From Caldilineaceae bacterium (GTDB taxonomy: Bacteria > Chloroflexota > Anaerolineae > Caldilineales > Caldilineaceae): a stretch of 43,276 nucleotides of DNA. The stretch is taken from NCBI GenBank assembly GCA_020845455.1, contig JADLFO010000143.1, positions 1 to 43,276 of the forward strand, given 5' to 3'. Positions 34,500 through 42,764 of this stretch are shown here, piece by piece (positions within the stretch are counted from its first letter, which is position 1; each line of letters begins with the position of its first letter). The notes beneath the pieces were generated by a model. It saw nothing but the letters and a program-made list of their open reading frames with translations, was not told where the DNA came from and made no database searches. The position numbers were made by a program, and so were the translations under genes.

Positions 34500-36101
34500 A
34501 TGCGTAAGTTTTTGCGCTTCATCATCCTGCTGGTGATCACCCTGGCCTGCTTCCCGCTTTATACGCGCTATAAGGTGGCGGCTGCGCCGGTGCCGCCGGG
34601 CGTCTATTTGGGCGGGATGGACCTGAGCGAGCTCAAGGATACGCAGGAGATCCGCCGCCATCTGGAGCAGGTCTACACCGCGCCGGTGGATGTGCGCTTT
34701 GGCGACGCGCGCCTGGTTTTGAAGCCGGAAGAGGTAGGTTTTCAGGTCGACGTAGATCAAATGGTCGCCGAGGCGGGCCAGTATCTGGCGGGGCCGGTCT
34801 TTATGGAGATCGCCCTGCGCCAGGCGTTGGGCTTCGAGCAGCGCCGCCGCGATGTACCGGTGCGCTTTATGCTCGACAATGCCAAACTGCGCGCTTGGCT
34901 GGGGCAGGTCGCGGCCAACTACAATCACCCGCCGTCAGCAGCGCGTTTACTGCCTCCGTCGGCGCGCTGGGCCACGGGCGGCGGCGCGGCGACCGGGCTG
35001 CCCGCCGGCTATGTCGGCGTCTATCAGCGCGATTGGGCGTGGGTGGCAGGAACGCCCGGCCAGATGCTGGATGTGGAGGCGAGCCTCCCGCAAGTGGTGG
35101 CGGCGCTGACGAGCAACCGCGAACGCATGGCGCAGTTGGTCTGGCGCGAGACCCCGGCCCCGCTCCCCACGCTGGACGATCTGGCGCGGGAGATCAACAG
35201 CTATCTGATGAACTTTCCCGGCTTTGCGGCGGCGGCTGTCCACGATCTACAGACGGGCCAAGAGGCGCTGGTCGACGCCGATGTCTCCTTTTCCGGCATG
35301 TCCACGCTCAAGATCGGCCTGGTGGCGGCGTTGATGCAGCAGTTGCCCAACGGCATCGCCGCCGGCGACGAGGAGAGCGACCTGGTGGGCAAATGGATGG
35401 ACTATGCCTTGGGAGAGAGCAACAACCACGCCGCCAATCAACTCTTGGCCCACCTGGGCGGCGGCAGCGTCGAGGCGGGCACGCAGCGCTTTACTTCCTT
35501 TATGCGCAGCCTGGGCTTTGAAAGCACTTATATGCAGTCGGGCTATGACGCCCAGGTACAGCTTGCCGAAATTCCAACGCCAGGCAACCGGCGTGACGAT
35601 TGGGACACAAACCCCGATCATAATCTACAGACGACCACGGCAGAGATGGCGCGCATATTGGCCGCGATCTATGAATGTACCCAAGGCCGCGGGCGGCTGC
35701 TAGAGGTCTATCCCGACGACTTTACGCCCGACGAGTGCAAGACGCTGCTCTTCTATATGAGCCACGACGAGTTTCAGGAGATGATCTGGGCCGGGCTGCC
35801 GCGGCCCGGCACGGCCTGGATCGTCCACAAACATGGCTTCGCCTATGAGAGCCACAGCGACGTAGCGTTGATCTGGGGACCAAGCGGCCCGTATGTCTTG
35901 AGCATCTTTCTCTATCGCAGCGGATGGATGGACTGGGAGACCAGCAACACGGCGATGAAGTCGATCAGCCGCATGGTGTGGAATTTCTTTGCCTTTCAGC
36001 AAGCGCAGCAGGCAAGCGCGCCGCCGGCGATGATCCTGCAGCCGCCGCCCGGCTATGCGCCCATCAAGGAATACATCAAAGTCGCCAGCACAGGCTTTTA
36101 A
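34500..36101 (+). CDS. Beta-lactamase-fold serine hydrolase with YoaR-like N-terminal domain
   Basis: 533 residues. An N-terminal membrane anchor or uncleaved signal (about 5-24) is followed by a YoaR/PG_binding_4-like domain (about 30-200; PVDVRFGDARLVLKPEEVGF). The C-terminal part is a class-A beta-lactamase/DD-peptidase fold: S268-T-L-K271 (SGMSTLKIG), S307-N-N309 (GESNNHA) and K444-H-G446 (VHKHGFAYE), which replaces the usual KTG. It is probably an extracytoplasmic peptidoglycan-directed enzyme or a penicillin-binding relative rather than a true resistance enzyme. AGAGAGAG precedes ATG 34500. Confidence 0.82.
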   Translation: MRKFLRFIILLVITLACFPLYTRYKVAAAPVPPGVYLGGMDLSELKDTQEIRRHLEQVYTAPVDVRFGDARLVLKPEEVGFQVDVDQMVAEAGQYLAGPVFMEIALRQALGFEQRRRDVPVRFMLDNAKLRAWLGQVAANYNHPPSAARLLPPSARWATGGGAATGLPAGYVGVYQRDWAWVAGTPGQMLDVEASLPQVVAALTSNRERMAQLVWRETPAPLPTLDDLAREINSYLMNFPGFAAAAVHDLQTGQEALVDADVSFSGMSTLKIGLVAALMQQLPNGIAAGDEESDLVGKWMDYALGESNNHAANQLLAHLGGGSVEAGTQRFTSFMRSLGFESTYMQSGYDAQVQLAEIPTPGNRRDDWDTNPDHNLQTTTAEMARILAAIYECTQGRGRLLEVYPDDFTPDECKTLLFYMSHDEFQEMIWAGLPRPGTAWIVHKHGFAYESHSDVALIWGPSGPYVLSIFLYRSGWMDWETSNTAMKSISRMVWNFFAFQQAQQASAPPAMILQPPPGYAPIKEYIKVASTGF

Positions 36102-36118
36102 CTCGCTATAGACGTTTG

Positions 36119-38308
36119 ATGACGCCGCTCCCTCGCCTCCATCGCCGCATATTGGCCCTGATACTAGCACTCTATCTGCTCCTGACCGGCTGGATGGTCG
36201 TGTACCTGCCTGCCTTTGCCAGCCCCAATGAGGCGCTGCACTATGAAGTCGTCTCGCTGCTGCGCCGGTTGGGCCGGCTGCCCGAACCGGTGCATGGCGG
36301 GCGTGATGATGAACGCCACCAAGCGCCGCTCTATTATCTGGTCGCCGGGCTGGCCGCCTGGCCCTGGCCGAACCCTCTGCTCGACGGCGATCTCCCCGGC
36401 AACCCCCATTTTGGCAGCACGCATATCGGCAACCTCAACCCCAAGCTGCGCGCCGGATGGTCTACCCTGCCTGTCCTCTATGTAGGCCGGGCGGTGACGC
36501 TGCTCTTTGGATTGGCCGGGCTGTTGGGTATGGTGTGGATCAGCGCCGCGCTGCCCAGCCCAGGGGCGCGGCTGCTGGCGATTGCGCTGTGGGCCTTTCA
36601 CCCCATGACGCTCTTTCTGAGCGCCTCGCTGAGCAATGACCTGCCCGTGGCGGCTATGAGCGCGCTGCTCTTGGGCTATTCGACCCTGTTGATGATGCGA
36701 CCGCGCGGGCGGGGGGCCTTTGCGCTGTGGGGGCTGCTCCTGGCTGCGGCTGTGTTGACCAAAGCCAGCGCCATCTTTTTGTTGCTGACCCTGCCTTTTG
36801 TGCTCTACGCCCAGTGGCGGCAACAAGGACGGCAGCAGCGGCGCACAGGCCCGATCTTGGCCCAAGCTGCGCTGGCGCTGGTCGTCTTTGGCACAGCCTG
36901 GGCGGCGTGGTCGGCCTATAACGTCGCCCGCGGCCTAGATGTTTTCGGGACGGAGCGCAGCTTCCCGCTCGCCCAACTGCGGACGCTGCATCCTGGCGAC
37001 ATCGGCCTCTTGTTGCCCTATCTGCCGCGCTACTGGCGTTCGATCAATCTGGATTGGAGTGTGGGGGATCGCGGGTGGGGCAACCCCGCGGTCTATTGGG
37101 CTATGGCAGGGGTGTTGGTTGCCGGGCTGGCAGGCTGGGGGATGCGGCGGCGCAGCCGGCCTATCCCTTGGCCGGCGCTGGGTCTGCACGCCGTCTGGAT
37201 CATTCCGGTGATCGTGATCTATTTGGCCGTCAAACTGCTGGTGCTGCGCGACCACGGTGTAGTCATCGCGGAGGGGCGGCTGCTCTCGCTCACCTTTCCC
37301 AGCATTGCCTGGCTGGTCGCCGGCGGTTTTCCACGCTGGTGGCCGGAGAAGCGGCAGGCCGCGGCGACTTGGGCGCTCCTGGCGCTGTGGGTCGGCGCCG
37401 CCGCCGTCCAGACCGGTTGGCTGCTGCCCGCGCTCTATCCCAGGGCGCAGCTTGTCGCGGGCGCGGCCCAGCCCGAAACGTCGGCCCCATTACGCTATGA
37501 CGATAAGCTGGCGCTGCTGACCGCCGAGGTCACGCCGCTGCACATCGGGAAACCCGCTGCCGTGGCGCTGACCTGGCAGGCGTTGGCGGACCTGACGACC
37601 GACTACACGATTTCGCTCCAACTGCTCCAGCCTGTACCGGCAGGGCCGTGGATCAGGCTAGATTGGCAGAACAGCTATCCCGGCCTGGGCATGAGTCCCA
37701 CGGCAGGCTGGCGTGTGGGCGAAGTCTATACTGATCGGGTGGAACTGCGGCCCATGGGCGAGTTGAACGGCCCGACGACGGCCCAGCTTGTCGTCTGGGT
37801 CTTGGACGGCGCGCGTGACGGCGACGCGCTGCCGGTCAGCCAGGCTGGGCAAACGGTCGAATCGCCGGTAGCGCGCCCGGTGATCGTCCGGCCCGCTGCC
37901 CCGATCCGCCCCCCAGCGGGGACATCCTTTTCTCCGGTGGAGTTCGGCGGCGCAATCATGCTTCGCCACGCCGAATGGCACGGCCCGCAGGCGACGCCGA
38001 CCCTGACGCTCTATTGGGAGGCCACGGCGGATGGAACTCAGGACTATACAGTGTTTGTTCACTGGTTGGATGCCCAGGGCAATTTGGTCGGCCAGGGCGA
38101 CAGCCCGCCCAACCAGGGGCAAAGTCCCACCTCGATCTGGCAAAAAGGCGACGGCGTGCGCGATGTCTATCGCTTGGCTGCTGCGCCCGCACCGGTGACG
38201 GCCGTGCGCGTGGGCCTCTATGACCCGACAACGCAGGCGCGGCCGGCGGCGCTGCGCCAAGGGCAGCAGCTCCCCGACGCTGCCGTCCTGTTGGAGCGCT
38301 CAAAGTAG
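36119..38308 (+). CDS. GT-C (GT39/83-like) membrane glycosyltransferase with C-terminal beta domains
   Basis: 729 residues. The first helix (about 10-30) is followed by the outer-loop motif SPNEALHYEVVSLLRR with HQAPLYYLVAGL, the pattern of polyprenyl-phosphate-sugar-dependent GT-C enzymes. Around 10-11 helices run to about residue 440, and two soluble beta-sandwich-like regions follow (about 455-590 and 600-725), on the outer face. The start is ATG 36119, 17 bases after the previous stop; the frame is open much further upstream but overlaps the hydrolase gene. Acceptor and sugar are unknown. It could use the same lipid-linked sugar as the genes at 20771-29700. Confidence 0.8.
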   Translation: MTPLPRLHRRILALILALYLLLTGWMVVYLPAFASPNEALHYEVVSLLRRLGRLPEPVHGGRDDERHQAPLYYLVAGLAAWPWPNPLLDGDLPGNPHFGSTHIGNLNPKLRAGWSTLPVLYVGRAVTLLFGLAGLLGMVWISAALPSPGARLLAIALWAFHPMTLFLSASLSNDLPVAAMSALLLGYSTLLMMRPRGRGAFALWGLLLAAAVLTKASAIFLLLTLPFVLYAQWRQQGRQQRRTGPILAQAALALVVFGTAWAAWSAYNVARGLDVFGTERSFPLAQLRTLHPGDIGLLLPYLPRYWRSINLDWSVGDRGWGNPAVYWAMAGVLVAGLAGWGMRRRSRPIPWPALGLHAVWIIPVIVIYLAVKLLVLRDHGVVIAEGRLLSLTFPSIAWLVAGGFPRWWPEKRQAAATWALLALWVGAAAVQTGWLLPALYPRAQLVAGAAQPETSAPLRYDDKLALLTAEVTPLHIGKPAAVALTWQALADLTTDYTISLQLLQPVPAGPWIRLDWQNSYPGLGMSPTAGWRVGEVYTDRVELRPMGELNGPTTAQLVVWVLDGARDGDALPVSQAGQTVESPVARPVIVRPAAPIRPPAGTSFSPVEFGGAIMLRHAEWHGPQATPTLTLYWEATADGTQDYTVFVHWLDAQGNLVGQGDSPPNQGQSPTSIWQKGDGVRDVYRLAAAPAPVTAVRVGLYDPTTQARPAALRQGQQLPDAAVLLERSK

Positions 38309-38330
38309 TCAGCCGCGGGCAGGGATATCC

Positions 38331-38531
38331 GCTGACATATCCTGGCACGTTTGTCAGCATATTGACAGGCACAACTGACGCCACCTCGTGCTACTATGTT
38401 CGCAGATGTGGCGGAACCCGACGAATACATAGCAGCCGTTCCGCCGCATACCTAATCTGCTATTTACCTCCCTCCATACCAAACTGTCTGTCTTGTCTGC
38501 AGAGAACCCGCCGCCCGGCGGGTTCTCTGCA
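38331..38531. other. Structured intergenic region, possible small RNA
   Basis: The 232-base gap between convergent genes (38309-38540) holds palindromes and AT-richer text. GCTGACA (38331-38337) and TGTCAGC (38352-38358) pair; TGTCA (38352-38356) and TGACA (38363-38367) form a second dyad; TACTAT (38392) is a possible -10, but the TTGACA (38362) is 24 bases away. A long hairpin with arms ATGTGGCGGAAC and GTTCCGCCGCAT lies at about 38406-38450. A 15-bp stem (38498-38512 with 38517-38531) ends the region, without a T tract. Confidence 0.4.
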
Positions 38532-38540
38532 TTGGGGGCG

Positions 38541-39578
38541 CTAGGTCGCCAGTGCGCCCGATTCGACCATGCTGAGGAGCGGCGAATCGGTGATCGTCAG
38601 CGGCAGATCAACGCGCCCACGCCGCCGGCCGGATTCATAGGTGGCGAAGATCAGCTCGGTGGCGCGCAGGGCGCGGCGGCCTGCCAGCTCCGGCTCGCGC
38701 CCGGTTTTGAGTGCGTCGATCAGGTCCAGCACCCCGCGCTCGACATATTCCATGCCGTGCAAGCCTTCTTCGACGGCGACCGTCTGCCAGCCGCCGCTCT
38801 CGGCGTTGAAGAGACGCACGGGCTGCTCTGGGCTGTGTCCCACCTCGATCACGCCGTTTTCGCCTACCAGCCGGTTGATCGACCCGCGCGCGCCAAAGCC
38901 GGTGGTCAACAGCCCCTGCACATCGTTTTGAAACTGGAAGTAGCTCAACCCCTGGCCTTCGACCAGCGCGCCGAAGATCGGGCGGCTGCCGCGGCCGTCT
39001 ACCTGGCCGATCACCCACTCGACCGGCGTCTCGTCGTTGTAAAAGAAGAACATGTCAAACCAGTGCGTGCCCCAGTCGAAGAGGTTGTCGCAGTTTCCCT
39101 CCAGACGGCGCAGCGCGCCGATGGCCCCGCCTTTGAGCAATTGCTTGGCCTTGCGAAAGGGCGCGCCAAAGCGGCGCTGATGGTTAAAGGTCAGTTGCAC
39201 GCCGTTGGCCTCGCAGCGTTCCACCATGGCGACGGCTTCGCCATAGGTGGGGGCCATTGGCTTTTCGCAGTGGATCGCCTTGACCCCGGCGTCTGCCGCG
39301 GCGAGCACCATCTCGGCGTGGAGCAGCGGCCAGGTGCTGACGCTGACGATATCAAGCTGCTCTTCGCTCAACATCCGGCGGTAGTCGGCGTAGATGCGTT
39401 CGCCACCGTGGACTGACTGGAAGGCCAAGGCGCTGTCACGGTTGATATCCGCCAGCGCGACAAGCGTGGCGTCCGGCGAGGCGTTGTAGCCGCGCGCGTG
39501 GGCGTGTGACATGCCAAACCCGGTCGCGCCTTCGGTCGCGCGCGGGCGGCCACAGCCGATAATTCCAACCCGATACAT
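38541..39578 (-). CDS. Gfo/Idh/MocA-family NAD(P)-dependent oxidoreductase
   Basis: 345 residues. The Rossmann loop is GIIGCG (5-10); the CEKPM motif (Cys104-Glu105-Lys106-Pro107) carries the conserved lysine, and the DWGTHWFD segment holds the catalytic pair Asp168/His172. These enzymes oxidise or reduce hydroxyl groups on sugars and cyclitols using NAD(P). The substrate is not predictable. It follows the IolE-like gene on the minus strand with 12 bases between, so the two are translated from one transcript and are expected to work on one sugar or inositol-like compound. Confidence 0.92.
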   Translation of the reverse strand: MYRVGIIGCGRPRATEGATGFGMSHAHARGYNASPDATLVALADINRDSALAFQSVHGGERIYADYRRMLSEEQLDIVSVSTWPLLHAEMVLAAADAGVKAIHCEKPMAPTYGEAVAMVERCEANGVQLTFNHQRRFGAPFRKAKQLLKGGAIGALRRLEGNCDNLFDWGTHWFDMFFFYNDETPVEWVIGQVDGRGSRPIFGALVEGQGLSYFQFQNDVQGLLTTGFGARGSINRLVGENGVIEVGHSPEQPVRLFNAESGGWQTVAVEEGLHGMEYVERGVLDLIDALKTGREPELAGRRALRATELIFATYESGRRRGRVDLPLTITDSPLLSMVESGALAT

Positions 39579-39590
39579 GGCCGGCTCCTT

Positions 39591-40469
39591 CTAGAAACCC
39601 AGCGAGGCCAGATAGGCACGGCTGATCTGTGCGCTTTGCAGCGGCGTCGGCTGCTGCGTGACATCGGTCTCGACGATTAGCCAGCCGCCGAACTGCGCTG
39701 CGTCCAACACCTGGAAAACGCCGGGAAAGTCCACAAACCCTTGGCCCAACTCGGTAAAAATGCCATGCGCGGAGAAGGTGCGATAGTCCCAGTTTTTCTC
39801 GCGCCCCTCGGCCAAGACCTGGGGGTCGATGTCCTTGATGTGCATGGTCTTGATCGCCGCGGCATAGTCGCGGCAGAAGGGCACGACATCCACCCCGCCC
39901 CAGGCCAGATGGCCGGTGTCCGGCCCCATAAAGACCAGCGTGGGGTCGATCAGCGCCCACAGCCGGTCGATCTCGGCGCGCGTCTCGATTACGCTGCCGA
40001 CATGGTTGTGGAAACAACTGCGCACGCCGTGCGCCAGGGTGATCTCGGCCACGCGGTTGAGGGTGTCGGCAAACTGGCGATATTCGACCTCGCTCATAGC
40101 ATCGTCAGGGTGGACATGGCCGGCGACTTGGTTGCGTGTGAAGCCGCGCGCCGTGGTGTAGTGGTCAAATCCGCCCGCCGCCACATAGAGTTCAGTACAG
40201 CCCACGGCCTGGGTAAAGGCGGCGTAGCGCCGGGCGCGCTGCAGCAGATCGGACTCGTCGGCAGCATCCCAAAAGCGACCGCTGAGATAGCCGGGGGCCG
40301 GCTTTAACCCATAGGCGGCATAGAGGTCTACGGTCTCTTGGGGCGTGCTCCCGTCACGGGGGGCTGCCGGAGCGCCGGCATAGCCTGCCTGGGCGATCTC
40401 GGCCAGTACCTGTGCTTCGTCGACGTTTTTCCAGGTGATTTGGCCGCAGCCAATCCAAAGCTTGTTCAT
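39591..40469 (-). CDS. Sugar phosphate isomerase/epimerase-like TIM barrel (IolE-type)
   Basis: 292 residues of the xylose-isomerase-like TIM-barrel superfamily. Metal-ligand and fold motifs are FHNHVGSVIETRAEIDRLWAL, MGPDTGHLAWGGVD, TMHIKDIDPQVL and LIVETDVTQQP, matching inosose dehydratase (IolE) and related sugar isomerases. GAGGA lies 5 bases before ATG 40469; longer frames that open at 40769 run through the promoter and are rejected. With the following dehydrogenase gene it forms a small catabolic operon controlled by the dyad at 40638-40654. Confidence 0.88.
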   Translation of the reverse strand: MNKLWIGCGQITWKNVDEAQVLAEIAQAGYAGAPAAPRDGSTPQETVDLYAAYGLKPAPGYLSGRFWDAADESDLLQRARRYAAFTQAVGCTELYVAAGGFDHYTTARGFTRNQVAGHVHPDDAMSEVEYRQFADTLNRVAEITLAHGVRSCFHNHVGSVIETRAEIDRLWALIDPTLVFMGPDTGHLAWGGVDVVPFCRDYAAAIKTMHIKDIDPQVLAEGREKNWDYRTFSAHGIFTELGQGFVDFPGVFQVLDAAQFGGWLIVETDVTQQPTPLQSAQISRAYLASLGF

Positions 40470-40606
40470 GTTGTTCCTCGTCGCGATGAGAATGGTCAAG
40501 AAAGGGTATTGGAACATAGACGGTAACGGACGCAGCAACGGCGGGCGGCGCAGTCGCAGACAGCCATGCGCCCGGCATGGGGTAGATGGCTTGGCCGTCC
40601 TCGCTG

Positions 40607-40635
40607 AGTATACATGGTGCGCGGCGAACCGAAAA
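40607..40635 (-). promoter_or_regulatory. Promoter TTTTCG-17-TATACT for the isomerase/dehydrogenase unit
   Basis: On the minus strand TTTTCG (40635-40630) and TATACT (40612-40607) are 17 bases apart, giving a start near 40600 and a leader of about 130 bases to ATG 40469. The -10 is close to consensus and the -35 is weak. Confidence 0.5.
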
Positions 40636-40637
40636 CT

Positions 40638-40654
40638 GACAAACGTCGTTTGTC
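40638..40654. promoter_or_regulatory. Perfect 17-bp operator palindrome at the isomerase promoter
   Basis: GACAAACG (40638-40645), a central T and CGTTTGTC (40647-40654) form a perfect dyad two bases upstream of the minus-strand -35. This is a likely regulator site for the sugar operon; the regulator is not in the window. Confidence 0.6.
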
Positions 40655-40692
40655 GTCCAGGCAGATGTCCTATGCCGATTTGCGCCGTTAAT

Positions 40693-40707
40693 TGAGATTT
40701 CGTCTCA
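40693..40707. promoter_or_regulatory. 15-bp dyad upstream of the metal ABC promoter
   Basis: TGAGA (40693-40697) and TCTCA (40703-40707) form a dyad around TTTCG, ending four bases before the -35 TTGGCG (40712). A metal-responsive regulator such as Zur or MntR would be expected for these genes, and the size of the site fits, but the sequence is not a textbook match. The family is inference. Confidence 0.45.
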
Positions 40708-40711
40708 TTCG

Positions 40712-40741
40712 TTGGCGACGCGGCCCCGCCTGTGCTACAAT
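40712..40741 (+). promoter_or_regulatory. Promoter TTGGCG-18-TACAAT for the metal ABC genes
   Basis: TTGGCG (40712-40717) and TACAAT (40736-40741) are 18 bases apart. The predicted start near 40748 gives a leader of about 108 bases before GTG 40856. Confidence 0.6.
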
Positions 40742-40855
40742 GGCGCGCGCCGCGACTCGCCCGGCGCAAAGAGGGCCAGTGTCGATCAGGCTAGTGTAGA
40801 TAAAGACTGCGTAAAAGGATTGTGCAGAAGAACTGTGCAGATAAGGACAGTGGCT

Positions 40856-41728
40856 GTGCCCACCCTCTTCACGCACCCCGCCGTACATGACCAGCGCGAG
40901 CCTGCCCTCGAATTGGCGGGAGTGAGCGTGCGCTATGACGGCACGCCCGCGCTGGAAGAGGTCTCGTTTCGGGTGGCGCGCGGCGATCAGGTGGCAGTCG
41001 TCGGCCCCAACGGTGCGGGCAAAAGCACCTTGTTCAACGTAGTAGCGGGCATTCTCAAACCGCAGCAAGGCAGCGTGCGCGTCTATGGCAGCGGCCCGCG
41101 CGGCCATATCTGTGTGGGCTATGTGCCGCAGCGCAACCGCATCGACTGGCGTTTTCCCGTCAGCGTGGCCGACGTAGTGATGATGGGGCGCGTGGGCAAG
41201 ATCGGGCTGCTGCGCCGCCCCGGCCGCGCCGATTGGCAGCAGGTCGAGGCCGCGCTCTCCCAGGTGGAGATGTCCGCCCTGGCTCGGCGGCAGATCGGCG
41301 AGCTTTCCGGCGGGCAGCAGCAGCGGGTCTTTTTGGCGCGCGCCCTGGCGCAAGAGGCCGAGTTGCTTTTGCTCGACGAACCGCTGGCCGGGCTGGATAT
41401 GCCCAGCCAAGACGCGATCCTGCGCCTCCTGGCGCGCATGCGCGGCCGGGGCATGACCGTGCTCATCGCCACCCACGATCTCAACCAGGCCGCCGACCTC
41501 TTTGGCAAGATGATCTTGCTCAACCGCCGCGTGATCGCCTATGGCCCGCCGGCGGCGGTGCTCACCCCCGACAACCTCGGCCGCGCCTACGGCGGACAGT
41601 TGCATGTGGTGCATACGGGCGCGGGCGATGTCTTGGTGACCGATTCCTGCTGTGGCGGGGGCGAGCCGCCCGTGGCGCAGATCGTCGGCGTCGAGGATGG
41701 GATAGATTCCGAACTCAGGGCGCGCTAG
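40856..41728 (+). CDS. Zn/Mn-type ABC transporter ATP-binding protein
   Basis: 290 residues with all ABC motifs: Walker A GPNGAGKST, Q-loop YVPQRN, signature LSGGQQQR, Walker B LLLLDEPLAGLD and the switch histidine in ATHDLN. The sequence is of the ZnuC/MntB/SitB branch (YVPQRNRIDWRFPVSVADVVMMGR). The C-terminus has a CC pair (DSCCGGG). The start is GTG 40856, with AAGGA 8 bases upstream; an ATG-free extension to 40712 is rejected. The permease follows 39 bases later. No solute-binding protein gene is adjacent. Confidence 0.92.
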   Translation: MPTLFTHPAVHDQREPALELAGVSVRYDGTPALEEVSFRVARGDQVAVVGPNGAGKSTLFNVVAGILKPQQGSVRVYGSGPRGHICVGYVPQRNRIDWRFPVSVADVVMMGRVGKIGLLRRPGRADWQQVEAALSQVEMSALARRQIGELSGGQQQRVFLARALAQEAELLLLDEPLAGLDMPSQDAILRLLARMRGRGMTVLIATHDLNQAADLFGKMILLNRRVIAYGPPAAVLTPDNLGRAYGGQLHVVHTGAGDVLVTDSCCGGGEPPVAQIVGVEDGIDSELRAR

Positions 41729-41767
41729 GCGCAGGCCTACTGACAAGCGTATCAGGGTATCAGACAC

Positions 41768-42637
41768 ATGGATTTGCCAAACTGGGATCTGCTGACCTGG
41801 CTGGTCGAGCCGCTTAGCTATGGTTTTATGGCGCGCGGGCTGCTGGCCTCGCTGATGGTGGGCGTGCTCTGTTCGGTGTTGGGTAGCTATATGATTCTGC
41901 AGGGCATGGCCTTTTTTGGCGATGCCCTGGCCCACACCATTCTGCCCGGCGTGGTGCTGGCCTATCTCTTCGGCTGGCCGATGGCGGTGGGCGCGCTAGG
42001 CTTTGGCATCCTGGCCGCGCTGGGCATCGGCGCGCTCAGCCAGCGCGGCGAGATCCGTGAGGACACTGCCATCGGCATCATCTTTGCGGGCAGCTTTGCC
42101 TTGGGCGTGGCCCTGCTCTCTACGCTGCGCACCTATGCCGTGGACCTGGCGCATATCCTGTTTGGCAATGTCTTGGGCGTGTCGGCGGGCGACCTCTGGC
42201 TCACCTTTGGGCTGGGCGCGCTGGTGTTGGGGATCGTCTTTTTCTTCTACAAGGAATTTCTGGTCATGGCCTTTGACCCGACGCTGGCCGTGGTGCTGCG
42301 GCTGCCGGTGCGGGCGCTGCGCTATCTGCTGCTGGTGTTGATCGCGGTTACGATTGTGGTCTCGCTCCAGACGGTGGGCGTGGCGTTGATGCTCGCCATG
42401 CTGGTGACGCCCGCGGCCGCGGCGCAACTGCTGACGCGGCGGCTGCCGGCCATGATGCTGACTGCGGCGGCCATCGGCGCGCTGGCGAATGTCACAGGGC
42501 TGTATCTGAGCTACTACGCCAACATTGCGTCGGGGCCGGCGATGGTGCTGGTGGCGACGGCGATCTTTGGTCTGGTCTTTTTGCTTGCGCCCCGGCGCGG
42601 GCTGGTCTGGCGGCGTTTGGCGCTGCGCGCCGCCTAG
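41768..42637 (+). CDS. Zn/Mn-type ABC transporter permease
   Basis: 289 residues with about eight to nine membrane helices of the ABC-3 family (ZnuB/MntC/SitC). Family features are [40 protein letters not shown] near the start and [26 protein letters not shown] in the second half. It forms the membrane channel for the ATPase encoded upstream. A hairpin lies at 42679-42703 between it and dcd. Confidence 0.93.
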   Translation: MDLPNWDLLTWLVEPLSYGFMARGLLASLMVGVLCSVLGSYMILQGMAFFGDALAHTILPGVVLAYLFGWPMAVGALGFGILAALGIGALSQRGEIREDTAIGIIFAGSFALGVALLSTLRTYAVDLAHILFGNVLGVSAGDLWLTFGLGALVLGIVFFFYKEFLVMAFDPTLAVVLRLPVRALRYLLLVLIAVTIVVSLQTVGVALMLAMLVTPAAAAQLLTRRLPAMMLTAAAIGALANVTGLYLSYYANIASGPAMVLVATAIFGLVFLLAPRRGLVWRRLALRAA

Positions 42638-42678
42638 CCTGTTTGGCGGCCCGGCTTGGATGGGCGAAAATAGAGTCC

Positions 42679-42703
42679 CTTGTGCTGCTGTGCAGCGCAC
42701 AAG
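42679..42703 (+). other. Bulged hairpin between permease and dcd
   Basis: CTTGTGC (42679-42685) and GCACAAG (42697-42703) pair, and GCTG/CAGC extends the stem past a bulged T. It lies between the permease stop and dcd, and may end the permease transcript. No T tract follows. Confidence 0.35.
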
Positions 42704-42764
42704 CAGCGTCGAACGACCGTCTGACCCGTCACCCCGCAGCCGCGGCCACCAAGGAGAACCGGCC

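Noticed and set aside
38362-38397. TTGACA ... TACTAT as a standard promoter
   Set aside because: The spacer is 24 bases, too long for ordinary sigma-70-type recognition.
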